A DNA stretch of 64,000 nt from Limanda limanda. Taxonomy: Eukaryota > Chordata > Actinopteri > Pleuronectiformes > Pleuronectidae. A program made the translations under genes and the position numbers. The stretch is from the NCBI RefSeq assembly GCF_963576545.1, contig NW_026870438.1:992001-1056000 (forward strand), read 5' to 3'. A model generated the notes under the pieces. That model had not been told where the DNA came from and made no database searches. It saw only the letters and a list, made by a program, of their open reading frames with translations. Positions 37,384 to 49,825 of this stretch are shown one piece after another (the first letter of the stretch is position 1; every line of letters begins with the position of its first letter).

Positions 37384-38870
37384 CTAAATGGGGTAGCGCG
37401 CATCCATCGGTACCATCCTTGAGCTTCTCCGACTTTCGGAAGGGTTAGGGTTAGGGTTAGGGATGAAAGCACATAGGAGAAAGAGATATTCTTGAATAAC
37501 TTTTTTTGTGAAGGTCGGAGAGACTTGGAAAGTGGTTGCATCTGGACTAATTTGGGTCCTGCGGATCGATTGGTACCATCCCTGAGCTTGTACGACCTTC
37601 GGAAGAGGTCGACCGACGAAATTCCCCCAAATCTGAGGAGATATTCTTGAATAACTTTTTTTGTGAAGGTCGGAGAGACTTGCAAGTAGGCTCTACCCCC
37701 ACTAAATGGGGTTGCGCGCATCGATCGGTACCATCCTTGAGCTTCTCCGACTTTCGGAAGGGTTAGGGTTAGGGTTAGGGATGAAAGCACATAGGAGAAA
37801 GAGATATTCTTGAATAACTTTTTTTGTGAAGGTCGGAGAGACTTGAAAAGTGGTTGCATCTGGACTAATTTGGGTCCTGCGGATCGATTGGTACCATCCC
37901 CGAGCTTGTACGACCTTCGGAAGAGGTCGACCGACGAAATTCCCCCAAATCTGAGGAGATATTCTTGAATAACTTTTTTTGTGAAGGTCGGAGAGACTTG
38001 CAAGTAGGCTCTACCCCCACTAAATGGGGTTGCGCGCATCGATCGGTACCATCCTTGAGCTTCTCCGACTTTCGGAAGGGTTAGGGTTAGGGTTAGGGAT
38101 GAAAGCACATAGGAGAAAGAGATATTCTTGAATAACTTTTTTTGTGAAGGTCGGAGAGACTTGGAAAGTGGTTGCATCTGGACTAATTTGGGTCCTGCGG
38201 ATCGATTGGTACCATGCCCGAGCTTGTACGACCTTCGGAAGAGGTCGACCGACGAAATTCCCCCAAATCTGAGGAGATATTCTTGAATAACTTTTTTTGT
38301 GAAGGTCGGAGAGACTTGCAAGTAGGCTCTACCCCCACTAAATGGGGTAGCGCGCATCGATCGGTACCATCCTTGAGCTTCTCCGACTTTCGGAAGGGTT
38401 AGGGTTAGGGATGAAAGCACATAGGAGAAAGAGATATTCTTGAATAACTTTTTTTTTAAAGGTCGGAGAGACTTGGAAAGTGGTTGCATCTGGACTAATT
38501 TGGGTCCTGCGGATCGATTGGTACCATCCTCGAGCTTGTACGACCTTCGGAAGAGGTCGACCGACGAAATTCCCCCAAATCTGAGGAGATATTCTTGAAT
38601 AACTTTTTTTGTGAAGGTCGGAGAGACTTGCAAGTAGGCTCTACCCCCACTAAATGGGGTTGCGCGCATCGATCGGTACCATCCTTGAGCTTCTCCGACT
38701 TTCGGAAGGGTTAGGGTTAGGGTTAGGGATGAAAGCACATAGGAGAAAGAGATATTCTTGAATAACTTTTTTTGTGAAGGTCGGAGAGACTTGCAAGTAG
38801 GCTCTACCCCCACTAAATGGGGTAGCGCGCATCGATCGGTACCATCCTTGAGCTTCTCCGACTTTCGGAA

Positions 38871-38897
38871 GGGTTAGGGTTAGGGTTAGGGTTAGGG
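38871..38897 (+). repeat. Only four-copy telomeric tract, (GGGTTA)4GGG
   Basis: The unit 38813-38981 is 169 bp because its tract has one extra GGGTTA. The corresponding units in the two homologous blocks, 42158 and 50782, have the normal three copies. The expansion is therefore a local and probably recent gain, consistent with replication slippage. Confidence 0.96.
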
Positions 38898-40891
38898 ATG
38901 AAAGCACATAGGAGAAAGAGATATTCTTGAATAACTTTTTTTGTGAAGGTCGGAGAGACTTGGAAAGTGGTTGCATCTGGACTAATTTGGGTCCTGCAGA
39001 TCGATTGGTACCATCCCCGAGCTTGTACGACCTTCGGAAGAGGTCGACCGACGAAATTCCCCCAAATCTGAGGAGATATTCTTGAATAACTTTTTTTGTG
39101 AAGGTCGGAGAGACTTGCAAGTAGGCTCTACCCCCACTAAATGGGGTTGCGCGCATCGATCGGTACCATCCTTGAGCTTCTCCGACTTTCGGAAGGGTTA
39201 GGGTTAGGGTTAGGGATGAAAGCACATAGGAGAAAGAGATATTCTTGAATAACTTTTTTTGTGAAGGTCGGAGAGACTTGAAAAGTGGTTGCATCTGGAC
39301 TAATTTGGGTCCTGCGGATCGATTGGTACCATCCCCGAGCTTGTACGACCTTCGGAAGAGGTCGACCGACGAAATTCCCCCAAATCTGAGGAGATATTCT
39401 TGAATAACTTTTTTTGTGAAGGTCGGAGAGACTTGCAAGTAGGCTCTACCCCCACTAAATGGGGTTGCGCACATCGATCGGTACCATCTTTGAGCTTCTC
39501 CGACTTTCGGAAGGGTTAGGGTTAGGGATGAAAGCACATAGGAGAAAGAGATATTCTTGAATAACTTTTTTTGTGAAGGTCGGAGAGACTTGCAAGTAGG
39601 CTCTACCCCCACTAAATGGGGTAGCGCGCATCGATCGGTACCATCCTTGAGCTTCTCCGACTTTCGCAAGGGTTAGGGTTAGGGTTAGGGATGAAAGCAC
39701 ATAGGAGAAAGAGATATTCTTGAATAACTTTTTTTGTGAAGGTCGGAGAGACTTGAAAAGTGGTTGCATCTGGACTAATTTGGGTCCTGCAGATCGATTG
39801 GTACCATCCCCGAGCTTGTACGACCTTCGGAAGAGGTCGACCGACGAAATTCCCCCAAATCTGAGGAGATATTCTTGAATAACTTTTTTTGTGAAGGTCG
39901 GAGAGACTTGCAAGTAGGCTCTACCCCCACTAAATGGGGTAGCGCGCATCGATCGGTACCATCCTTGAGCTTTTCCGACTTTCGGAAGGGTTAGGGTTAG
40001 GGTTAGGGATGAAAGCACATAGGAGAAAGAGATATTCTTGAATAACTTTTTTTGTAAAGGTCGGAGAGACTTGGAAAGTGGTTGCATCTGGACTAATTTG
40101 GGTCCTGCGGATCGATTGGTACCATCCCCGAGCTTGTACGACCTTCGGAACTGGTCGACCGACGAAATTCCCCCAAATCTGAGGAGATATTCTTGAATAA
40201 CTTTTTTTGTGAAGGTCGGAGAGACTTGCAAGTAGGCTCTACCCCCACTAAATGGGGTTGCGCGCATCGATCGGTACCATCCTTGAGCTTCTCCGACTTT
40301 CGGAAGGGTTAGGGTTAGGGTTAGGGATGAAAGCACATAGGAGAAAGAGATATTCTTGAATAACTTTTTTTGTGAAGGTCGGAGAGACTTGCAAGTAGGC
40401 TCTACCCCCACTAAATGGGGTAGCGCGCATCGATCGGTACCATCCTTGAGCTTCTCCGACTTTCGGAAGGGTTAGGGTTAGGGTTAGGGATGAAAGCACA
40501 TAGGAGAAAGAGATATTCTTGAATAACTTTTTTTGTGAAGGTCGGAGAGACTTGGAAAGTGGTTGCATCTGGACTAATTTGGGTCCTGCAGATCGATTGG
40601 TACCATCCCCGAGCTTGTACGACCTTCGGAAGAGGTCGACCGACGAAATTCCCCCAAATCTGAGGAGATATTCTTGAATAACTTTTTTTGTGAAGGTCGG
40701 AGAGACTTGCAAGTAGGCTCTACCCCCACTAAATGGGGTAGCGCGCATCGATCGGTACCATCCTTGAGCTTTTCCGACTTTCGGAAGGGTTAGGGTTAGG
40801 GTTAGGGATGAAAGCACATAGGAGAAAGAGATATTCTTGAATAACTTTTTTTGTAAAGGTCGGAGAGACTTGGAAAGTGGTTGCATCTGGA

Positions 40892-41201
40892 CTAATTTGG
40901 GTCCTGCGGATCGATTGGTACCATCCCCGAGCTTGTACGACCTTCGGAACTGGTCGACCGACGAAATTCCCCCAAATCTGAGGAGATATTCTTGAATAAC
41001 TTTTTTTGTGAAGGTCGGAGAGACTTGAAAAGTGGTTGCATCTGGACTAATTTGGGTCCTGCGGATCGATTGGTACCATCCCCGAGCTTGTACGACCTTC
41101 GGAAGAGGTCGACCGACGAAATTCCCCCAAATCTGAGGAGATATTCTTGAATAACTTTTTTTGTGAAGGTCGGAGAGACTTGCAAGTAGGCTCTACCCCC
41201 A
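40892..41201 (+). repeat. Only B-B tandem in the window
   Basis: Two B units follow each other directly (40892-41046 and 41047-41201) after the A at 40729. The first is of the GGAAAG type with the rare GGAACTGG change and matches the B of the 39930 dimer. The second is of the GAAAAG type. The join lies in the 44-bp segment common to A and B, so an exchange there has removed one A between two B units. Confidence 0.95.
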
Positions 41202-42793
41202 CTAAATGGGGTTGCGCGCATCGATCGGTACCATCCTTGAGCTTCTCCGACTTTCGGAAGGGTTAGGGTTAGGGTTAGGGATGAAAGCACATAGGAGAAA
41301 GAGATATTCTTGAATAACTTTTTTTGTGAAGGTCGGAGAGACTTGCAAGTAGGCTCTACCCCCACTAAATGGGGTAGCGCGCATCGATCGGTACCATCCT
41401 TGAGCTTCTCCGACTTTCGGAAGGGTTAGGGTTAGGGTTAGGGATGAAAGCACATAGGAGAAAGAGATATTCTTGAATAACTTTTTTTGTGAAGGTCGGA
41501 GAGACTTGGAAAGTGGTTGCATCTGGACTAATTTGGGTCCTGCGGATCGATTGGTACCATGCCCGAGCTTGTACGACCTTCGGAAGAGGTCGACCGACGA
41601 AATTCCCCCAAATCTGAGGAGATATTCTTGAATAACTTTTTTTGTGAAGGTCGGAGAGACTTGCAAGTAGGCTCTACCCCCACTAAATGGGGTAGCGCGC
41701 ATCGATCGGTACCATCCTTGAGCTTCTCCGACTTTCGGAAGGGTTAGGGTTAGGGATGAAAGCACATAGGAGAAAGAGATATTCTTGAATAACTTTTTTT
41801 TTAAAGGTCGGAGAGACTTGGAAAGTGGTTGCATCTGGACTAATTTGGGTCCTGCGGATCGATTGGTACCATCCTCGAGCTTGTACGACCTTCGGAAGAG
41901 GTCGACCGACGAAATTCCCCCAAATCTGAGGAGATATTCTTGAATAACTTTTTTTGTGAAGGTCGGAGAGACTTGCAAGTAGGCTCTACCCCCACTAAAT
42001 GGGGTTGCGCGCATCGATCGGTACCATCCTTGAGCTTCTCCGACTTTCGGAAGGGTTAGGGTTAGGGTTAGGGATGAAAGCACATAGGAGAAAGAGATAT
42101 TCTTGAATAACTTTTTTTGTGAAGGTCGGAGAGACTTGCAAGTAGGCTCTACCCCCACTAAATGGGGTAGCGCGCATCGATCGGTACCATCCTTGAGCTT
42201 CTCCGACTTTCGGAAGGGTTAGGGTTAGGGTTAGGGATGAAAGCACATAGGAGAAAGAGATATTCTTGAATAACTTTTTTTGTGAAGGTCGGAGAGACTT
42301 GGAAAGTGGTTGCATCTGGACTAATTTGGGTCCTGCAGATCGATTGGTACTATCCCCGAGCTTGTACGACCTTCGGAAGAGGTCGACCGACGAAATTCCC
42401 CCAAATCTGAGGAGATATTCTTGAATAACTTTTTTTGTGAAGGTCGGAGAGACTTGCAAGTAGGCTCTACCCCCACTAAATGGGGTTGCGCGCATCGATC
42501 GGTACCATCCTTGAGCTTCTCCGACTTTCGGAAGGGTTAGGGTTAGGGTTAGGGATGAAAGCACATAGGAGAAAGAGATATTCTTGAATAACTTTTTTTG
42601 TGAAGGTCGGAGAGACTTGAAAAGTGGTTGCATCTGGACTAATTTGGGTCCTGCGGATCGATTGGTACCATCCCCGAGCTTGTACGACCTTCGGAAGAGG
42701 TCGACCGACGAAATTCCCCCAAATCTGAGGAGATATTCTTGAATAACTTTTTTTGTGAAGGTCGGAGAGACTTGCAAGTAGGCTCTACCCCCA
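41202..42793 (+). repeat. A, AB aB A AB AB block (copy of 49826 and 38020 blocks)
   Basis: Order: A (41202), AB aB (41365, 41683), A (41995), AB AB (42158, 42476). Markers are a CATGCCC B (ATG at 41559), the GTTTAAAGG-type T-run change before the second B (near 41802), CATCCTCGAGC in that B (near 41875), and GGTACTATCC with CTGCAGATC in the B from 42158. The same set is found 8624 bp to the right (near 50424, 50499 and 50972), and the first three also 3345 bp to the left. Confidence 0.92.
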
Positions 42794-45345
42794 CTAAATG
42801 GGGTTGCGCACATCGATCGGTACCATCTTTGAGCTTCTCCGACTTTCGGAAGGGTTAGGGTTAGGGATGAAAGCACATAGGAGAAAGAGATATTCTTGAA
42901 TAACTTTTTTTGTGAAGGTCGGAGAGACTTGCAAGTAGGCTCTACCCCCACTAAATGGGGTAGCGCGCATCGATCGGTACCATCCTTGAGCTTCTCCGAC
43001 TTTCGGAAGGGTTAGGGTTAGGGTTAGGGATGAAAGCACATAGGAGAAAGAGATATTCTTGAATAACTTTTTTTGTGAAGGTCGGAGAGACTTGAAAAGT
43101 GGTTGCATCTGGACTAATTTGGGTCCTGCAGATCGATTGGTACCATCCCCGAGCTTGTACGACCTTCGGAAGAGGTCGACCGACGAAATTCCCCCAAATC
43201 TGAGGAGATATTCTTGAATAACTTTTTTTGTGAAGGTCGGAGAGACTTGCAAGTAAGCTCTACCCCCACTAAATGGGGTTGCGCGCATCGATCGGTACCA
43301 TCCTTGAGCTTCTCCGACTTTCGGAAGGGTTAGGGTTAGGGTTAGGGATGAAAGCACATAGGAGAAAGAGATATTCTTGAATAACTTTTTTTGTGAAGGT
43401 CGGAGAGACTTGCAAGTAGGCTCTACTCCCACTAAATGGGGTAGCGCGCATCGATCGGTACCATCCTTGAGCTTCTCCGACTTTCGGAAGGGTTAGGGTT
43501 AGGGATGAAAGCACATAGGAGAAAGAGATATTCTTGAATAACTTTTTTTGTGAAGGTCGGAGAGACTTGCAAGTAGGCTCTACCCCCACTAAATGGGGTA
43601 GCGCGCATCGATCGGTACCATCCTTGAGCTTCTCCGACTTTCGGAAGGGTTAGGGTTAGGGTTAGGGATGAAAGCACATAGGAGAAAGAGATATTCTTGA
43701 ATAACTTTTTTTGTGAAGGTCGGAGAGACTTGCAAGTAGGCTCTACCCCCACTAAATGGGGTAGCGCGCATCGATCGGTACCATCCTTGAGCTTCTCCGA
43801 CTTTCGGAAGGGTTAGGGTTAGGGTTAGGGATGAAAGCACATAGGAGAAAGAGATATTCTTGAATAACTTTTTTTGTGAAGGTCGGAGAGACTTGAAAAG
43901 TGGTTGCATCTGGACTAATTTGGGTCCTGCGGATCGATTGGTACCATCCCCGAGCTTGTACGACCTTCGGAAGAGGTCGACCGACGAAATTCCCCCAAAT
44001 CTGAGGAGATATTCTTGAATAACTTTTTTTGTGAAGGTCGGAGAGACTTGCAAGTAGGCTCTACCCCCACTAAATGGGGTTGCGTGCATCGATCGGTACC
44101 ATCCTTGAGCTTCTCCGACTTTCGGAAGGGTTAGGGTTAGGGTTAGGGATGAAAGCACATAGGAGAAAGAGATATTCTTGAATAACTTTTTTTGTGAAGG
44201 TCGGAGAGACTTGGAAAGTGGTTGCATCTGGACTAATTTGGGTCCTGCGGATCGATTGGTACCATCCCCGAGCTTGTACGACCTTCGGAAGAGGTCGACC
44301 GACGAAATTCCCCCAAATCTGAGGAGATATTCTTGAATAACTTTTTTTGTGAAGGTCGGAGAGACTTGCAAGTAGGCTCTACCCCCACTAAATGGGGTTG
44401 CGCACATCGATCGGTACCATCTTTGAGCTTCTCCGACTTTCGGAAGGGTTAGGGTTAGGGATGAAAGCACATAGGAGAAAGAGATATTCTTGAATAACTT
44501 TTTTTGTGAAGGTCGGAGAGACTTGCAAGTAGGCTCTACCCCCACTAAATGGGGTAGCGCGCATCGATCGGTACCATCCTTGAGCTTCTCCGACTTTCGG
44601 AAGGGTTAGGGTTAGGGTTAGGGATGAAAGCACATAGGAGAAAGAGATATTCTTGAATAACTTTTTTTGTGAAGGTCGGAGAGACTTGAAAAGTGGTTGC
44701 ATCTGGACTAATTTGGGTCCTGCAGATCGATTGGTACCATCCCCGAGCTTGTACGACCTTCGGAAGAGGTCGACCGACGAAATTCCCCCAAATCTGAGGA
44801 GATATTCTTGAATAACTTTTTTTGTGAAGGTCGGAGAGACTTGCAAGTAAGCTCTACCCCCACTAAATGGGGTTGCGCGCATCGATCGGTACCATCCTTG
44901 AGCTTCTCCGACTTTCGGAAGGGTTAGGGTTAGGGTTAGGGATGAAAGCACATAGGAGAAAGAGATATTCTTGAATAACTTTTTTTGTGAAGGTCGGAGA
45001 GACTTGCAAGTAGGCTCTACTCCCACTAAATGGGGTAGCGCGCATCGATCGGTACCATCCTTGAGCTTCTCCGACTTTCGGAAGGGTTAGGGTTAGGGAT
45101 GAAAGCACATAGGAGAAAGAGATATTCTTGAATAACTTTTTTTGTGAAGGTCGGAGAGACTTGCAAGTAGGCTCTACCCCCACTAAATGGGGTAGCGCGC
45201 ATCGATCGGTACCATCCTTGAGCTTCTCCGACTTTCGGAAGGGTTAGGGTTAGGGTTAGGGATGAAAGCACATAGGAGAAAGAGATATTCTTGAATAACT
45301 TTTTTTGTGAAGGTCGGAGAGACTTGCAAGTAGGCTCTACCCCCA
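42794..45345 (+). repeat. Duplicated segment at 1594-bp offset
   Basis: Order: a (42794), AB A (42951, 43269), a A (43432, 43589), AB AB (43752, 44070), then a (44388), AB A (44545, 44863), a A (45026, 45183). The two series match unit for unit at a 1594-bp offset, including two-copy tracts and the private change GCAAGTAAGC (A at 43256 and 44850). Homology fades around 44070 versus 45664, where one has TTGCGTGC and the other TTGCGCGC. Confidence 0.92.
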
Positions 45346-48300
45346 CTAAATGGGGTAGCGCGCATCGATCGGTACCATCCTTGAGCTTCTCCGACTTTCG
45401 GAAGGGTTAGGGTTAGGGTTAGGGATGAAAGCACATAGGAGAAAGAGATATTCTTGAATAACTTTTTTTGTGAAGGTCGGAGAGACTTGAAAAGTGGTTG
45501 CATCTGGACTAATTTGGGTCCTGCGGATCGATTGGTACCATCCCCGAGCTTGTACGACCTTCGGAAGAGGTCGACCGACGAAATTCCCCCAAATCTGAGG
45601 AGATATTCTTGAATAACTTTTTTTGTGAAGGTCGGAGAGACTTGCAAGTAGGCTCTACCCCCACTAAATGGGGTTGCGCGCATCGATCGGTACCATCCTT
45701 GAGCTTCTCCGACTTTCGGAAGGGTTAGGGTTAGGGTTAGGGATGAAAGCACATAGGAGAAAGAGATATTCTTGAATAACTTTTTTTGTGAAGGTCGGAG
45801 AGACTTGCAAGTAGGCTCTACCCCCACTAAATGGGGTAGCGCGCATCGATCGGTACCATCCTTGAGCTTCTCCGACTTTCGGAAGGGTTAGGGTTAGGGT
45901 TAGGGATGAAAGCACATAGGAGAAAGAGATATTCTTGAATAACTTTTTTTGTGAAGGTCGGAGAGACTTGGAAAGTGGTTGCATCTGGACTAATTTGGGT
46001 CCTGCGGATCGATTGGTACCATCCCCGAGCTTGTACGACCTTCGAAAGAGGTCGACCGACGAAATTCCCCCAAATCTGAGGAGATATTCTTGAATAACTT
46101 TTTTTGTGAAGGTCGGAGAGACTTGCAAGTAGGCTCTACCCCCACTAAATGGGGTAGCGCGCATCGATCGGTACCATCCTTGAGCTTCTCCGACTTTCGG
46201 AAGGGTTAGGGTTAGGGTTAGGGATGAAAGCACATAGGAGAAAGAGATATTCTTGAATAACTTTTTTTGTGAAGGTCGGAGAGACTTGCAAGTAGGCTCT
46301 ACCCCCACTAAATGGGGTAGCGCGCATCGATCGGTACCATCCTTGAGCTTCTCCGACTTTCGGAAGGGTTAGGGTTAGGGTTAGGGATGAAAGCACATAG
46401 GAGAAAGAGATATTCTTGAATAACTTTTTTTGTGAAGGTCGGAGAGACTTGAAAAGTGGTTGCATCTGGACTAATTTGGGTCCTGCGGATCGATTGGTAC
46501 CATCCCCGAGCTTGTACGACCTTCGGAAGAGGTCGACCGACGAAATTCCCCCAAATCTGAGGAGATATTCTTGAATAACTTTTTTTGTGAAGGTCGGAGA
46601 GACTTGCAAGTAGGCTCTACCCCCACTAAATGGGGTTGCGTGCATCGATCGGTACCATCCTTGAGCTTCTCCGACTTTCGGAAGGGTTAGGGTTAGGGTT
46701 AGGGATGAAAGCACATAGGAGAAAGAGATATTCTTGAATAACTTTTTTTGTGAAGGTCGGAGAGACTTGCAAGTAGGCTCTACCCCCACTAAATGGGGTA
46801 GCGCGCATCGATCGGTACCATCCTTGAGCTTCTCCGACTTTCGGAAGGGTTAGGGTTAGGGTTAGGGATGAAAGCACATAGGAGATAGAGATATTCTTGA
46901 ATAACTTTTTTTGTGAAGGTCGGAGAGACTTGAAAAGTGGTTGCATCTGGACTAATTTGGGTCCTGCGGATCGATTGGTACCATCCCCGAGCTTGTACGA
47001 CCTTCGGAAGAGGTCGACCGACGAAATTCCCCCAAATCTGAGGAGATATTCTTGAATAACTTTTTTTGTGAAGGTCGGAGAGACTTGCAAGTAGGCTCTA
47101 CCCCCACTAAATGGGGTTGCGCGCATCGATCGGTACCATCCTTGAGCTTCTCCGACTTTCGGAAGGGTTAGGGTTAGGGTTAGGGATGAAAGCACATAGG
47201 AGAAAGAGATATTCTTGAATAACTTTTTTTGTGAAGGTCGGAGAGACTTGCAAGTAGGCTCTACTCCCACTAAATGGGGTAGCGCGCATCGATCGGTACC
47301 ATCCTTGAGCTTCTCCGACTTTCGGAAGGGTTAGGGTTAGGGTTAGGGATGAAAGCACATAGGAGAAAGAGATATTCTTGAATAACGTTTTTTGTGAAGG
47401 TCGGAGAGACTTGCAAGTAGGCTCTACCCCCACTAAATGGGGTAGCGCGCATCGATCGGTACCATCCTTGAGCTTCTCCGACTTTCGGAAGGGTTAGGGT
47501 TAGGGTTAGGGATGAAAGCACATAGGAGAAAGAGATATTCTTGAATAACTTTTTTTGTGAAGGTCGGAGAGACTTGCAAGTAGGCTCTACCCCCACTAAA
47601 TGGGGTAGCGCGCATCGATCGGTACCATCCTTGAGCTTCTCCGACTTTCGGAAGGGTTAGGGTTAGGGTTAGGGATGAAAGCACATAGGAGAAAGAGATA
47701 TTCTTGAATAACTTTTTTTGTGAAGGTCGGAGAGACTTGGAAAGTGGTTGCATCTGGACTAATTTGGGTCCTGCGGATCGATTGGTACCATGCCCGAGCT
47801 TGTACGACCTTCGGAAGAGGTCGACCGACGAAATTCCCCCAAATCTGAGGAGATATTCTTGAATAACTTTTTTTGTGAAGGTCGGAGAGACTTGCAAGTA
47901 GGCTCTACCCCCACTAAATGGGGTAGCGCGCATCGATCGGTACCATCCTTGAGCTTCTCCGACTTTCGGAAGGGTTAGGGTTAGGGATGAAAGCACATAG
48001 GAGAAAGAGATATTCTTGAATAACTTTTTTTGTAAAGGTCGGAGAGACTTGGAAAGTGGTTGCATCTGGACTAATTTGGGTCCTGCGGATCGATTGGTAC
48101 CATCCCCGAGCTTGTACGACCTTCGGAAGAGGTCGACCGACGAAATTCCCCCAAATCTGAGGAGATATTCTTGAATAACTTTTTTTGTGAAGGTCGGAGA
48201 GACTTGCAAGTAGGCTCTACCCCCACTAAATGGGGTAGCGCGCATCGATCGGTACCATCCTTGAGCTTCTCCGACTTTCGGAAGGGTTAGGGTTAGGGTT

Positions 48301-49825
48301 AGGGATGAAAGCACATAGGAGAAAGAGATATTCTTGAATAACTTTTTTTGTGAAGGTCGGAGAGACTTGCAAGTAGGCTCTACCCCCACTAAATGGGGTA
48401 GCGCGCATCGATCGGTACTATCCTTGAGCTTCTCCGACTTTCGGAAGGGTTAGGGTTAGGGTTAGGGATGAAAGCACATAGGAGAAAGAGATATTCTTGA
48501 ATAACTTTTTTTGTGAAGGTCGGAGAGACTTGAAAAGTGGTTGCATCTGGACTAATTTGGGTCCTGCGGATCGATTGGTACCATCCCCGAGCTTGTACGA
48601 CCTTCGGAAGAGGTCGACCGACGAAATTCCCCCAAATCTGAGGAGATATTCTTGAATAACTTTTTTTGTGAAGGTCGGAGAGACTTGCAAGTAGGCTCTA
48701 CCCCCACTAAATGGGGTAGCGCGCATCGATCGGTACCATCCTTGAGCTTCTCCGACTTTCGGAAGGGTTAGGGTTAGGGATGAAAGCACATAGGAGAAAG
48801 AGATATTCTTGAATAACTTTTTTTGTGAAGGTCGGAGAGACTTGCAAGTAGGCTCTACTCCCACTAAATGGGGTAGCGCGCATCGATCGGTACCATCTTT
48901 GAGCTTCTCTGACTTTCGGAAGGGTTAGGGTTAGGGTTAGGGATGAAAGCACATAGGAGAAAGAGATATTCTTGAATAACTTTTTTTGTGAAGGTCGGAG
49001 AGACTTGCAAGTAGGCTCTACCCCCACTAAATGGGGTAGCGCGCAGCGATCGGTACCATCCTTGAGCTTCTCCGACTTTCGGAAGGGTTAGGGTTAGGGT
49101 TAGGGATGAAAGCACATAGGAGAAAGAGATATTCTTGAATAACTTTTTTTGTGAAGGTCGGAGAGACTTGCAAGTAGGCTCTACCCCCACTAAATGGGGT
49201 TGCGCGCATCGATCGGTACCATCCTTGAGCTTCTCCGACTTTCGGAAGGGTTAGGGTTAGGGTTAGGGATGAAAGCACATAGGAGAAAGAGATATTCTTG
49301 AATAACTTTTTTTGTGAAGGTCGGAGAGACTTGGAAAGTGGTTGCATCTGGACTAATTTGGGTCCTGCGGATCGATTGGTACCATCCCTGAGCTTGTACG
49401 ACCTTCGGAAGAGGTCGACCGACGAAATTCCCCCAAATCTGAGGAGATATTCTTGAATAACTTTTTTTGTGAAGGTCGGAGAGACTTGCAAGTAGGCTCT
49501 ACCCCCACTAAATGGGGTTGCGCGCATCGATCGGTACCATCCTTGAGCTTCTCCGACTTTCGGAAGGGTTAGGGTTAGGGTTAGGGATGAAAGCACATAG
49601 GAGAAAGAGATATTCTTGAATAACTTTTTTTGTGAAGGTCGGAGAGACTTGAAAAGTGGTTGCATCTGGACTAATTTGGGTCCTGCGGATCGATTGGTAC
49701 CATCCCCGAGCTTGTACGACCTTCGGAAGAGGTCGACCGACGAAATTCCCCCAAATCTGAGGAGATATTCTTGAATAACTTTTTTTGTGAAGGTCGGAGA
49801 GACTTGCAAGTAGGCTCTACCCCCA
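45346..49825 (+). repeat. AB-A trimers, AAA, AB aB block (older copy of the 4325-bp repeat)
   Basis: Order: AB A AB A AB A AB (45346, 45664, 45827, 46145, 46308, 46626, 46789), A A A (47107, 47270, 47433), AB aB A (47596, 47914, 48226), AB a A A (48389, 48707, 48864, 49027), AB AB (49190, 49508). From 45346 to about 48706 this follows 52382 onward at an exact offset of 7036 bp. Shared markers include the AGATAGAG change (T at 46886 and 53922) and TTCGAAAG (46045 and 53081). The unit 49190 has GGGGTTG although it follows an A. Confidence 0.92.

Larger units (their letters stand above)
37384..41201 (+). repeat. AB-rich block with four-copy tract and BB tandem
   Basis: Order: AB AB AB aB (37384, 37702, 38020, 38338), A (38650), QB (38813), AB a (39137, 39455), AB AB A (39612, 39930, 40248), AB (40411), ABB (40729). 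Segments 39930-40728 and 40729 onward share a rare GGAACTGGTCG change (second variant C at 40151 and 40950, 799 bp apart). The unit 39612 has TTCGCAAGGG just before its tract. The section from 38020 recurs from 41365 and 49989. Confidence 0.92.

Noticed and set aside
37221..38813. 530-codon minus-strand open frame, and over 100 similar shorter ones
   Set aside because: They start at GTG, are built wholly of satellite monomers, overlap each other in different frames and have lengths set by monomer length modulo 3. No protein family is recognisable.
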